NCBI GenBank assembly: GCA_036563895.1
Contig: DATCLN010000196.1
Location: forward strand, 1 to 6,256
From: ZCTH02-B3 sp036563895
GTDB lineage: Bacteria > Bacillota > Bacilli > Paenibacillales > Paenibacillaceae
DNA: 6,256 nucleotides
Direction: 5' to 3'
Shown: piece after piece, positions 1 through 5,674 of the stretch
Layout: the number at the start of each line of letters is the position of its first letter
How positions within the stretch are numbered: position 1 is the first letter of the stretch
Notes under the pieces: model-generated
Seen by the model: the letters and a program-made list of their open reading frames with translations, nothing else
What the model was told of the DNA's origin: nothing
Database searches by the model: none
Translations under genes and position numbers: made by a program

Positions 1-135
1 TGGCCCGTGCGTTTGCCTCCGGCTTCCTTCAGATCCCGCCTCGCGGCAGGCACCCTTGCCTTTGGCTAATGGTAGGCGCTCGCCAGCCCCCATTCCGGAC
101 TTTCACCGTAGAGATGACGCCCATGCTGGGCGTAC
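1..135 (-). mobile_element. Group IIC intron, 5' end only (domain I start)
   Basis: Read on the minus strand, the segment begins GTACGCCC at 135 and runs off the window at 1. It carries the conserved domain I landmarks of class C introns such as the one from Oceanobacillus iheyensis: a GCCC/GGGC hairpin at the 5' end, a stem with CAT/ATG and CGG/CCG pairs closed by the loop TGAAAGT (about 116-91), the block GCAAGGGTG (near 59-51), a 6-bp stem with a GCGA tetraloop at 44-41, then ATCTGAAGGAAGC and GGCAAAC. These match my recollection of the O. iheyensis intron in order and in structure. Insertion right after a terminator hairpin is the established habit of this class. The remaining ribozyme domains and any reverse transcriptase/maturase would lie to the left, so whether the intron is complete or active cannot be judged. 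The first bases are GTACG rather than the usual GTGYG. Confidence 0.9.
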
Positions 136-136
136 C

Positions 137-170
137 AAAAACCGGCATGTTTCTTTCGGAAACATGCCGG
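137..170 (-). terminator. Intrinsic terminator of the M23 peptidase gene; intron target hairpin
   Basis: A perfect 12-bp stem (142-153 with 159-170) encloses a 5-nt loop and is followed on the minus strand by five T residues (141-137), then one G, then the intron 5' end. It lies about 20 bp past the peptidase stop codon. It therefore serves both as the terminator and as the stem-loop plus T-run that group IIC introns recognise. The plus-strand side is only loosely T-rich, so minus-strand termination is favoured. Confidence 0.9.
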
Positions 171-189
171 CTTTGTTTGTGCCGTCCGG

Positions 190-1773
190 TCACAGATAAT
201 TCTTCGGATTTTTGACCCTGCCGTTCAGATGGATCTCGAAGTGCAGATGCACGCCCGTCGAGTTTCCGGTGCTGCCCATGATGCCGATCACTTGCCCTTT
301 TTCCACGGCCTGGCCTTTCTTGACGCTGATCTTGCTCAGGTGGCCGTACACCGTCTTGAAGCCGTTCTTGTGGTCGATGATGATCGTGTTGCCGAGGCCG
401 TTTTTCTTCCCGGCGAACTCCACGACGCCGCTGTCGGCGGCCATGATGTTCCTGTTGCCGACGATGTCGATGCCCTTGTGCAGGCGGCCCCAGCGCTGGC
501 CGTAGTTGCTGGTGATGCGCCAGTTCAGCACCGGCATCGCGAATTTGCCCGTTCCGACGCCGCGGACGACCCTCGTTCCGCGCGCGATGATCTTCGGTTC
601 GGCCGGGACGAGGACCTGGACGTTCAGCTGCTCTTTTTCCACGGGCTGCCCGTTCAGCTTGACCACCCGGTACGTCACCAGCTTCTGTCCGGGTTTTCCC
701 TGGCTGATCACCTTGGTCTGGCCTTTGATCATCCGGTTGTTGTCCTGGTAGATGACCTGAGGCTGGATGGCTTCCTTCTTGGTGACCAGTTCCGCGGTTT
801 CCACGTTGAGCAGGGGCTTCTCCTGCGTCAGGTCGAGCTCGTCGCCCACGCGGATGAGGTCGTTCTCGATCCACGGGTTGTTGCGGTAAATGAGTTCCTT
901 CGGGACGTTCAGCTTCTGGGCGATGCAGCTGATGCAGTCGCCGGGCTGCACGGTGTATTTGACCGGCGTCGAATTTCCGGTCACCAGCTTCTTGTACAGC
1001 TCCTCGGGATCCTGGACCTGGTCCGCCGAAATTTCCGCCTGGACGACGGATACCGTTTCGACGAAGCCCACCGAAAGAAGCTGCCGTCCGGGCGCGGGCT
1101 TCGCATCTCCGCCCGCATTTCCGCCGGATGAACCTTCACCGCCGTCCGGGCCGTTCGCCTGGTAGGAAAGGACCTTGACTTCCGGTTTGCCCGCGGGCTC
1201 AAGGCCGTCCGTGTACCGATCCTTGACCCGCTCCAGAAGCGCGTTGGCGGTTTTTTCGTCCCGGACGACGCCCACCAGCTTCCCGTCAATGAACAGCTTC
1301 ACGCCGACGGGATAGGTTTCCAGGCTGGCGGCAACGCGCCGAAGCGTCCCCTCGTCGTCGGGCTTCGCTTTGTAAGCCTTTTCACTCTGGAAGGTGATCT
1401 CAGGTACGCGCAGGGCGTAGCGGACTTTTGTATGTAGATTCGCTTCCTCCAGCCGCTTCCGGGTATCCTCGATCAGATCCGCGACCAGTTCCCGGCTGGA
1501 TATTTCTCCTACATATTGGCCATTGACCAAAACCTTGTAATAAGTCCGCGTCTCGGCCGAAACATGCTGCTCGGCCGCCAGGTAGGTTCCCGCCACCGCT
1601 GCGACGGCCGCCACCGTGGCCGCAAGCGGCACCCGGAAGTCCCGCAGAAACCGCGGGATCCAATCGATGCCGCGCCGCCGGAATCGGCCGGGGAATGACA
1701 GCTTCCGCCGGACCCGGGAAACCGCTCTGACGAGTTTCTCCCGAATCCGACCCGATTCAGGGGCAAGAGCCAT
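190..1773 (-). CDS. Membrane-anchored LysM-G5-M23 peptidoglycan endopeptidase
   Basis: The 527-residue protein probably cuts peptidoglycan cross-bridges outside the membrane. It has a very basic N-terminal cytoplasmic stretch (about 9-47) and one transmembrane segment (about 47-66, VPLAATVAAVAAVAGTYLAA). Two related units follow (about 80-108 and 159-187, each with a V/F-[NI]-x-G-x-x-V-G core), then a Gly-rich linker (208-228). A LysM domain (272-316, YTVQPGD...IRVGDELDL) binds glycan, a G5-type domain spans about 318-400, and a C-terminal M23 domain covers about 410-527. The M23 metal ligands are present: H432 and D436 in HKGID, and H511 of the HLH motif. H478 (YGHL) and H509 are the expected catalytic histidines, so the enzyme looks active. 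The ATG start is supported by AAGGAG 6 nt upstream. The gene has its own promoter region and terminator. In Paenibacillaceae this gene usually precedes walRK; here the intron follows it. Confidence 0.93.
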   Translation of the reverse strand: MALAPESGRIREKLVRAVSRVRRKLSFPGRFRRRGIDWIPRFLRDFRVPLAATVAAVAAVAGTYLAAEQHVSAETRTYYKVLVNGQYVGEISSRELVADLIEDTRKRLEEANLHTKVRYALRVPEITFQSEKAYKAKPDDEGTLRRVAASLETYPVGVKLFIDGKLVGVVRDEKTANALLERVKDRYTDGLEPAGKPEVKVLSYQANGPDGGEGSSGGNAGGDAKPAPGRQLLSVGFVETVSVVQAEISADQVQDPEELYKKLVTGNSTPVKYTVQPGDCISCIAQKLNVPKELIYRNNPWIENDLIRVGDELDLTQEKPLLNVETAELVTKKEAIQPQVIYQDNNRMIKGQTKVISQGKPGQKLVTYRVVKLNGQPVEKEQLNVQVLVPAEPKIIARGTRVVRGVGTGKFAMPVLNWRITSNYGQRWGRLHKGIDIVGNRNIMAADSGVVEFAGKKNGLGNTIIIDHKNGFKTVYGHLSKISVKKGQAVEKGQVIGIMGSTGNSTGVHLHFEIHLNGRVKNPKNYL

Positions 1774-1814
1774 GACCTTCTCCTTTTTTCTTATAATAGT
1801 TCTGTTCTCTTAAA

Positions 1815-1837
1815 GCTGTGTCTAAATTTATCACAGC
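1815..1837. promoter_or_regulatory. Operator-like inverted repeat upstream of the M23 peptidase gene
   Basis: Six-base arms GCTGTG (1815-1820) and CACAGC (1832-1837) flank an AT-rich 11-bp centre that itself contains the palindrome TAAATTTA (1823-1830). The repeat covers the proposed -10 element of the peptidase promoter, which is where a repressor would bind. No T-run follows, so it is not a terminator. The regulator is unknown; the half-site does not give a proper WalR or CRP/FNR match. Confidence 0.35.
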
Positions 1838-1854
1838 CTCTTTTCTCCCATCAA
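1827..1854 (-). promoter_or_regulatory. Candidate sigma-A promoter of the M23 peptidase gene
   Basis: Minus-strand -35 TTGATG (1854-1849) and -10 GATAAA (1832-1827) are 16 bp apart, and the -10 has an upstream TG at the extended -10 position. Each hexamer matches the consensus at 4 of 6 bases. It would leave a leader of roughly 45 nt before the start codon. A second TATTAT at 1798-1793 has no good -35 and lies very close to the ribosome binding site. The upstream gene ends in a terminator, so some promoter is required in this gap. Confidence 0.4.
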
Positions 1855-1888
1855 CCGAACAAGCGGACGCCTCCCTTTTCTGAGAACG

Positions 1889-1919
1889 AAAAAACCCGCG
1901 CGGCTATGGCGTTCGCGGG
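1889..1919 (-). terminator. Intrinsic terminator of the unnamed membrane protein gene
   Basis: CCCGCG (1919-1914) pairs with CGCGGG (1900-1895) across a 13-nt loop and is followed on the minus strand by six T residues (1894-1889). It lies about 37 bp after the stop codon of the upstream gene and separates it from the peptidase unit. Confidence 0.8.
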
Positions 1920-1955
1920 CTTTCGATTATAATTTTCTAATATGCTCCAAAAGTC

Positions 1956-2615
1956 TCAGAAGGTGCGAAACCGATCGTCCAAAGGTTCTAAAATTTGCAA
2001 GATTTGCTTCCATTCTTCTTCCGTAAACAGCCCCCTCAGCAGCGATTCCAGTTCCGCGGCTTCTTCCCCGGTCAAACCGTCCTCCAGCAATGCCGCGAGC
2101 CGGTCGAGCTGTTCCGCGGTCAGTCTGCCAAGCAGGAGGCCGTAAGCCTTCTGGCGTTGTTCCGCCCAGGCGTCCAGAACCCCGCCTTCGGCTTCGCCGG
2201 ATTCCCGCGGCACTTCCTGCGCCGGGTCCGCATTTCCGCCCGCATCCCTGGCGGATTCCGCCTCCCGGCCGTCGGCCGGGGCCGCGCCGCTTTCCTTCGC
2301 CAGGCCCGCGCCGGCACCCGAAACCTCCCCGTCACCCGTTTCCGCGTCCGAAGGCGCATCCGAAGATTTCAGATGAATTTGAAAGTCCCGGAAAGATTTC
2401 CAGACTTTCGCCGCGGAAAACGGGGATTCTTCCAGGTTCACGCCGAATTTTCCGAGCAGCGCCTGAACGTATGCGTTGACAATGTAGGCGGTGGTCCCGA
2501 TGCACAGCAGGCAGACGAACGTTACAAAGACGACGGTGCGCCACAGCCGGCCGAGCCAATACCGCCAGATCCAGCCTTTCCACACAATCTGGTCCTCCCG
2601 ATTCGACTCTCGCAT
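1956..2615 (-). CDS. Single-pass membrane protein of unknown function
   Basis: I do not recognise this 219-residue protein. It has a short, Trp- and Arg-rich N-terminus (WKGWIWRYWLGRLWR, 12-26), one hydrophobic segment (about 27-50), and a long low-complexity region rich in Ala, Gly, Glu and Asp (about 85-147) that looks disordered. The C-terminal part is helical, with three tandem units of about 15-16 residues starting LTAEQ (165), LTGEE (181) and FTEEE (197). The positive residues before the membrane segment suggest that the tail is outside the cell, with the helical units as a possible partner-binding module. It stands alone between the purA terminators and its own terminator. The ATG at 2615 has an AGAGGGAG sequence very close by. 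A GTG at 2585 (residue 11) has a better-spaced site, GGGAGGA 8 nt upstream, so the real protein may be 209 residues. High GC and a normal coding pattern support a real gene; the function is open. Confidence 0.75.
   Translation of the reverse strand: MRESNREDQIVWKGWIWRYWLGRLWRTVVFVTFVCLLCIGTTAYIVNAYVQALLGKFGVNLEESPFSAAKVWKSFRDFQIHLKSSDAPSDAETGDGEVSGAGAGLAKESGAAPADGREAESARDAGGNADPAQEVPRESGEAEGGVLDAWAEQRQKAYGLLLGRLTAEQLDRLAALLEDGLTGEEAAELESLLRGLFTEEEWKQILQILEPLDDRFRTF
2593..2599 (-). promoter_or_regulatory. Internal Shine-Dalgarno site supporting an alternative GTG start at 2585
   Basis: GGGAGGA on the minus strand ends 8 nt before GTG at 2585-2583, just ahead of the conserved-looking WKGW membrane-proximal segment. 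Its spacing is better than that of the AGAGGGAG element, whose GGAG lies only 3 nt before the upstream ATG. It makes the start of the membrane protein gene ambiguous. Confidence 0.4.
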
Positions 2616-2732
2616 TCGCTCCCTCTAGTATTGTCAATCTCTGCGGTTTCTAATCTTCCTTCGACGCTCCTGTCGTTTCGTGCAAAAAAGAAAGCCGACG
2701 CCCGAAGACCGAAGCCTGCAAGCGAGAAAAAG

Positions 2733-2750
2733 AAAACCGCCCTCCGGCGG
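2733..2750 (-). terminator. Second (distal) intrinsic terminator after purA
   Basis: A 5-bp GC stem (2737-2741 with 2746-2750) with a 4-nt loop is followed on the minus strand by TTTTCTTTTT (from 2736 downward). It lies about 10 bp beyond the stronger proximal terminator, which makes a tandem pair. Confidence 0.65.
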
Positions 2751-2760
2751 CACAAAAGAC

Positions 2761-2793
2761 AAAAACCCGCCTCCCGCGGCGGCGGAAGGCGGG
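2761..2793 (-). terminator. Proximal intrinsic terminator of purA
   Basis: A 10-bp stem (2766-2775 with 2784-2793, one T-G wobble) with an 8-nt loop is followed on the minus strand by five T residues (2765-2761). It begins 8 bp after the purA stop codon. Confidence 0.9.
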
Positions 2794-2801
2794 ACCTTCG
2801 T

Positions 2802-4091
2802 TCAAACGTATACGGGCATGACCTGTCGGGTTTGTTCGCGGTCCCTTCCCACCGAGAAGATCACGATGGGAATGCCCGTCAGCTCCGAAACGCGCCGGAC
2901 GAACCGCCGGGTGTTCTCCGGCAGGTCCTCCAGCGTCCGGGCTTCGGAGATGTCCTCCTTCCATCCCGGCAGCTCTTCATACACCGCTTCGCACTTCGCC
3001 AGCACGCTCAGGCTGGCCGGATAATGTTCGACGAGCTCCCCACCGGGAAGCCGGTAAGCCACGCAGATTTTGACCGTGTCCAGGCCGGAAAGCACGTCCA
3101 GCGAGTTGAGGGACAGGCCGGTCAGGCCGCTGACGCGCCGGGCGTGGCGCACCACGACGCTGTCGAACCAGCCCACCCGGCGCGGCCGCCCGGTCACGGT
3201 GCCGTACTCGTTGCCGCGGTTGCGGATCCAGTCGGCCAGTTCCCCGGTGATTTCGGTGGGGAAGGGGCCGTCGCCGACGCGGGTGGTGTACGATTTGGCG
3301 ACGCCGATGATCTGGCGGATCTTGGCGGGACCCACTCCCGTGCCGATGCAGACGCCGCCGGCCGACGGGCTGGAGCTGGTGACATACGGATAGGTGCCGT
3401 GATCGATGTCCAGCATGACGCCCTGGGCGCCTTCGAACAGCACCTTTTTGCCGCTGTCGATGGCGTCGTTCAGCACGACGGAGGTGTCCGTCACGTAGGG
3501 ACGCAGCACTTCCGCGTATTCGAGATATTCGCGGATGATCCGGTCGGCGTCGAGGGGCTGGCCGTCGTACAGCTTCACGATGACGCGGTTTTTCTCCTCG
3601 ATCAGCCGCCGCGCCTTGGCCGCGAACACCTCCGGCTCTGTCAGGTCGGCCATGCGGATGCCGCTGCGGGCCGCCTTGTCCGCGTAGCAGGGGCCGATGC
3701 CCTTGCGCGTCGTGCCGATTTTCAGGTCCGCCTTGCGGTCTTCTTCCAGCTCATCCAGCACGATGTGGTAGGGCATGATGATGTGGGCGCGGTCGCTGAT
3801 CCGCAAGTTGTCCGTGGAAAAACCGCTCTCCCGGATGTACCCGATTTCCTCCACCAGCGCGGCCGGATTGATGACCATGCCGTTGCCGATGACGCACAGC
3901 TTGTTTTCGCTGAAGATCCCGGAAGGGATCATGGTCAGCTTGTACTTTTTCCCCTGGATCAAAATGGTATGGCCGGCGTTGTTGCCGCCTTGGTACCGGG
4001 CCACAACGTCGGCCTGTTCGGCGAGAAAATCGGTGATTTTGCCCTTTCCTTCGTCTCCCCATTGCGCCCCAACCACGACCACGGTAGACAA
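2802..4091 (-). CDS. purA: Adenylosuccinate synthetase
   Basis: This cytoplasmic enzyme joins IMP and aspartate, using GTP, to make adenylosuccinate, the first committed step from IMP to AMP. From the TTG start the protein has 429 residues, about the same as Bacillus PurA. The phosphate loop is GDEGKGK (12-18) with the catalytic D13, and H41 sits in GGNNAGHT. GTTRKGIGP (126-134), QGVMLDIDHGTYPYVTSS (223-240), GRPRRVGWFD (301-310) and the base-recognition stretch LNSLDVLSG (328-336) follow in the expected order. The TTG at 4091 is chosen because it gives the family N-terminus STVVVVGAQWGDEGKGK and has GGAGGG 7 nt upstream. An ATG further out at 4232 would add 47 unconserved residues and would lie upstream of the predicted transcript. 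The gene has its own PurBox-flanked promoter and tandem terminators, so it is probably monocistronic and purine-controlled. Confidence 0.97.
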   Translation of the reverse strand: MSTVVVVGAQWGDEGKGKITDFLAEQADVVARYQGGNNAGHTILIQGKKYKLTMIPSGIFSENKLCVIGNGMVINPAALVEEIGYIRESGFSTDNLRISDRAHIIMPYHIVLDELEEDRKADLKIGTTRKGIGPCYADKAARSGIRMADLTEPEVFAAKARRLIEEKNRVIVKLYDGQPLDADRIIREYLEYAEVLRPYVTDTSVVLNDAIDSGKKVLFEGAQGVMLDIDHGTYPYVTSSSPSAGGVCIGTGVGPAKIRQIIGVAKSYTTRVGDGPFPTEITGELADWIRNRGNEYGTVTGRPRRVGWFDSVVVRHARRVSGLTGLSLNSLDVLSGLDTVKICVAYRLPGGELVEHYPASLSVLAKCEAVYEELPGWKEDISEARTLEDLPENTRRFVRRVSELTGIPIVIFSVGRDREQTRQVMPVYV

Positions 4092-4098
4092 TGCGAAT

Positions 4099-4104
4099 CC
4101 CTCC
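4099..4104 (-). promoter_or_regulatory. Ribosome binding site fixing the purA TTG start
   Basis: GGAGGG on the minus strand ends 7 nt before TTG at 4091-4089. It decides the start in favour of this TTG over the upstream in-frame ATG at 4232. Confidence 0.85.
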
Positions 4105-4200
4105 GTCCGACCTTGCCGGCGCCGGGCCGGTCCAGGCCGGCTTGATGGCGCACGGATCCATATGCACGATGCGAATATGGCATGCGCAGTTGGCATCCAT

Positions 4201-4229
4201 AGTGTAGCAACTGCACCCGGGCAAGTCAA
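4201..4229 (-). promoter_or_regulatory. Sigma-A-type promoter of purA
   Basis: Minus-strand -35 TTGACT (4229-4224) and -10 TACACT (4206-4201) are separated by exactly 17 bp. The predicted transcript starts near 4194 and has a leader of about 100 nt before the TTG. In that leader CCATAT/ATATGG arms (4158-4163 and 4175-4180) can form only a weak hairpin, and no riboswitch was recognised. The promoter lies immediately downstream of the PurBox pair. Confidence 0.85.
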
Positions 4230-4230
4230 C

Positions 4231-4243
4231 AAAAACGAACGAT
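4231..4243 (+). promoter_or_regulatory. Downstream, degenerate PurBox (PurR binding)
   Basis: AAAAACGAACGAT on the plus strand matches the Bacillus PurBox AWWWCCGAACWWT except at two positions, and keeps the central CGAAC. It points toward the better box at 4263-4275, giving the inverted pair expected for PurR, and abuts the -35 element of purA. The gap between the boxes is 19 nt, slightly more than the 16-17 I recall for Bacillus subtilis. Confidence 0.6.
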
Positions 4244-4262
4244 GCGCAAATCAATGGATGAT

Positions 4263-4275
4263 ATTGTTCGGAAAA
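4263..4275 (-). promoter_or_regulatory. Upstream PurBox (PurR binding)
   Basis: TTTTCCGAACAAT on the minus strand matches AWWWCCGAACWWT at 12 of 13 positions, including the whole CCGAACAAT core. It is the stronger half of the purA operator. In B. subtilis, purA belongs to the PurR regulon, where PRPP releases repression, so the same control is inferred here. Confidence 0.75.
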
Positions 4276-4293
4276 AAAGTCCGCCTCGCCCCG

Positions 4294-5670
4294 TCACGCG
4301 ATGTCCGCGCCGAGGGGATCGGCGTGTTTCCGATCGAGGCTGACGAACTTGTTGTAGTTTTTCAGGAACACCAGCTCCACCGTCCCCGTCGGGCCGTTGC
4401 GGTGCTTGGCGATGATCACTTCGATGATGTTTTTCTTCTCGCTTTCCTGGTTGTAATAGTCGTCCCGGTACAGGAAGGCGACCACGTCCGCGTCTTGTTC
4501 AATGGAACCGGACTCGCGCAGGTCGGACAGCATCGGCCGCTTGTCCTGGCGCTGCTCCACGCCGCGGGACAGCTGCGACAGCGCGATGACCGGCACTTCC
4601 AGCTCGCGGGCCATCTGCTTGAGGGCGCGGGAAATTTCCGACACTTCCTGCTGGCGGTTTTCGTGCGGCCGGCCGCGCGACTGGATCAGCTGCAGGTAGT
4701 CGATCACCACGAGGCCCAGGCCCTTTTCCTTCTTCAGGCGGCGGCATTTGGCGCGGATGTCGGTGACGCTGATGCCGGGGGTGTCGTCGATGTAGATCTG
4801 CGCTTCCGACAGCACCCCGATGGCCATCGTCAGCTTCTCCCAGTCGTCGCCTTCCAGATAGCCGCTGCGCAGCCGGCTGGAATCCACGTTGGCCTCCGCG
4901 CAGATCATCCGCTGCACCAGCTGGAAGGCCGACATCTCCAGGCTGAACACGGCCACCGTCTCCTTGGCACGCAGGGCCGCGTTCTGGGCGATGTTGAGGG
5001 CAAAGGAAGTCTTGCCCACCGACGGCCGGGCAGCGACGATGATGAGGTCGCTGCGCTGAAAGCCCGACGTAACCCGGTCGAGATCGGGGTAGCCCGAAGG
5101 GACGCCGGTGACGCCGCCCTTGTGGTGGTACAGGTGCTCCACCCGGTCGAACACTTCCAGGAGCACGTCGCGGATGCTGACGAACCCATGGCGGGCGTGG
5201 CGGCGGGAAATGTCCAGGATCCGCTGCTCGGCTTCGTTGAGCAGCGAGGCGACGTCGCCTTCCGCCTCGTAGCCGCTGGCCGCGATCTGCGTGGCGGTGC
5301 GGATCAGGCGGCGCAGGAGCGCCTTGTCCGCCACGATCCGCGCGTAATACTCCACATTCGCCGCCGTCGGCACGGCCCCGGCCAGGCGGGCCAGATAGCT
5401 CACCCCGCCGACTTCCTCGAGCTGGTCCCGGTCCTTGAGGCGTGCGGTGAGGGTCACCAGGTCGATCGCCCCGCCCTCCTCGTTCAGCTCCATCATCGCT
5501 TCGTAGATCCGCTGATGGGCGACGCTGTAGAAATCCTCCGGCCGCAAAATTTCCATCGCCGTGATCAGGGCGTCCGCCTCCAGCAGGATCGAGCCCAGCA
5601 CCGCCTGTTCCGCTTCGAGATTTTGCGGGGGCACGCGCCCCTCCATTAGCGGTTCCCCGTTCTCCAGCAT
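4294..5670 (-). CDS. dnaC: Replicative DNA helicase (DnaB family; DnaC in Bacillus)
   Basis: This 458-residue protein is the hexameric, ATP-driven 5'-3' helicase that unwinds DNA at the replication fork. The N-terminal primase-interacting domain opens with PPQNLEAEQAVLGS (14-27). A linker follows, then the RecA-like motor (about 185-448) with Walker A ARPSVGKT (214-221), SLEM with the likely catalytic E245, Walker B LVVIDYLQLI (320-329), NRQQEVSEISRALK (338-351), SQLSRGVEQRQDKRP (365-379), DLRESGSIEQDADVV (383-397) and the arginine-finger region AKHRNGP (421-427). Similarity to Bacillus DnaC is strong throughout and no intein is present. The gene starts 4 nt after the rplI stop, with GGAGG inside the end of rplI 9 nt before the ATG, so it is co-transcribed with gdpP and rplI. 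An ATG at 5646 (residue 9) is a less likely start because its ribosome site is poorer. No convincing terminator follows. Confidence 0.97.
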   Translation of the reverse strand: MLENGEPLMEGRVPPQNLEAEQAVLGSILLEADALITAMEILRPEDFYSVAHQRIYEAMMELNEEGGAIDLVTLTARLKDRDQLEEVGGVSYLARLAGAVPTAANVEYYARIVADKALLRRLIRTATQIAASGYEAEGDVASLLNEAEQRILDISRRHARHGFVSIRDVLLEVFDRVEHLYHHKGGVTGVPSGYPDLDRVTSGFQRSDLIIVAARPSVGKTSFALNIAQNAALRAKETVAVFSLEMSAFQLVQRMICAEANVDSSRLRSGYLEGDDWEKLTMAIGVLSEAQIYIDDTPGISVTDIRAKCRRLKKEKGLGLVVIDYLQLIQSRGRPHENRQQEVSEISRALKQMARELEVPVIALSQLSRGVEQRQDKRPMLSDLRESGSIEQDADVVAFLYRDDYYNQESEKKNIIEVIIAKHRNGPTGTVELVFLKNYNKFVSLDRKHADPLGADIA

Positions 5671-5674
5671 CCCG

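Noticed and set aside
29..189. Coding continuation across the intron end and terminator
   Set aside because: The frame is an out-of-phase shadow of the peptidase gene running through the terminator hairpin into ribozyme sequence.
1816..1837. WalR or CRP/FNR binding site upstream of the peptidase gene
   Set aside because: The half-sites deviate from TGTWAH-N5-TGTWAH and from TGTGA-N6-TCACA in sequence or spacing.
1995..4145. Plus-strand open frame of 716 codons antisense to purA and the membrane protein gene
   Set aside because: It is a GC-rich shadow of real minus-strand genes, with biased His/Asp/Arg/Val composition, no recognisable motifs and no ribosome site. Its length comes from high GC at third positions.
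4092..4200. Riboswitch in the purA leader
   Set aside because: Only weak, interrupted hairpins are visible, and none of the conserved purine or other riboswitch cores could be found.
4092..4232. 47-residue N-terminal extension of PurA from an ATG at 4232
   Set aside because: It lies upstream of the predicted transcription start, contains the promoter, resembles no PurA N-terminus, and the TTG at 4091 has a well-placed ribosome site.
4272..4320. Intrinsic terminator directly after dnaC
   Set aside because: A seven-T run exists, but the only stem (CCTCG/CGAGG) has a long loop and ends six bases before the T-run. The T-run is better explained as part of the PurBox.
3775..5649. Plus-strand open frame of 624 codons antisense to dnaC and the start of purA
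   Set aside because: Same reason: the opposite strand encodes textbook DnaC and PurA, and this frame crosses the purA control region without any domain.
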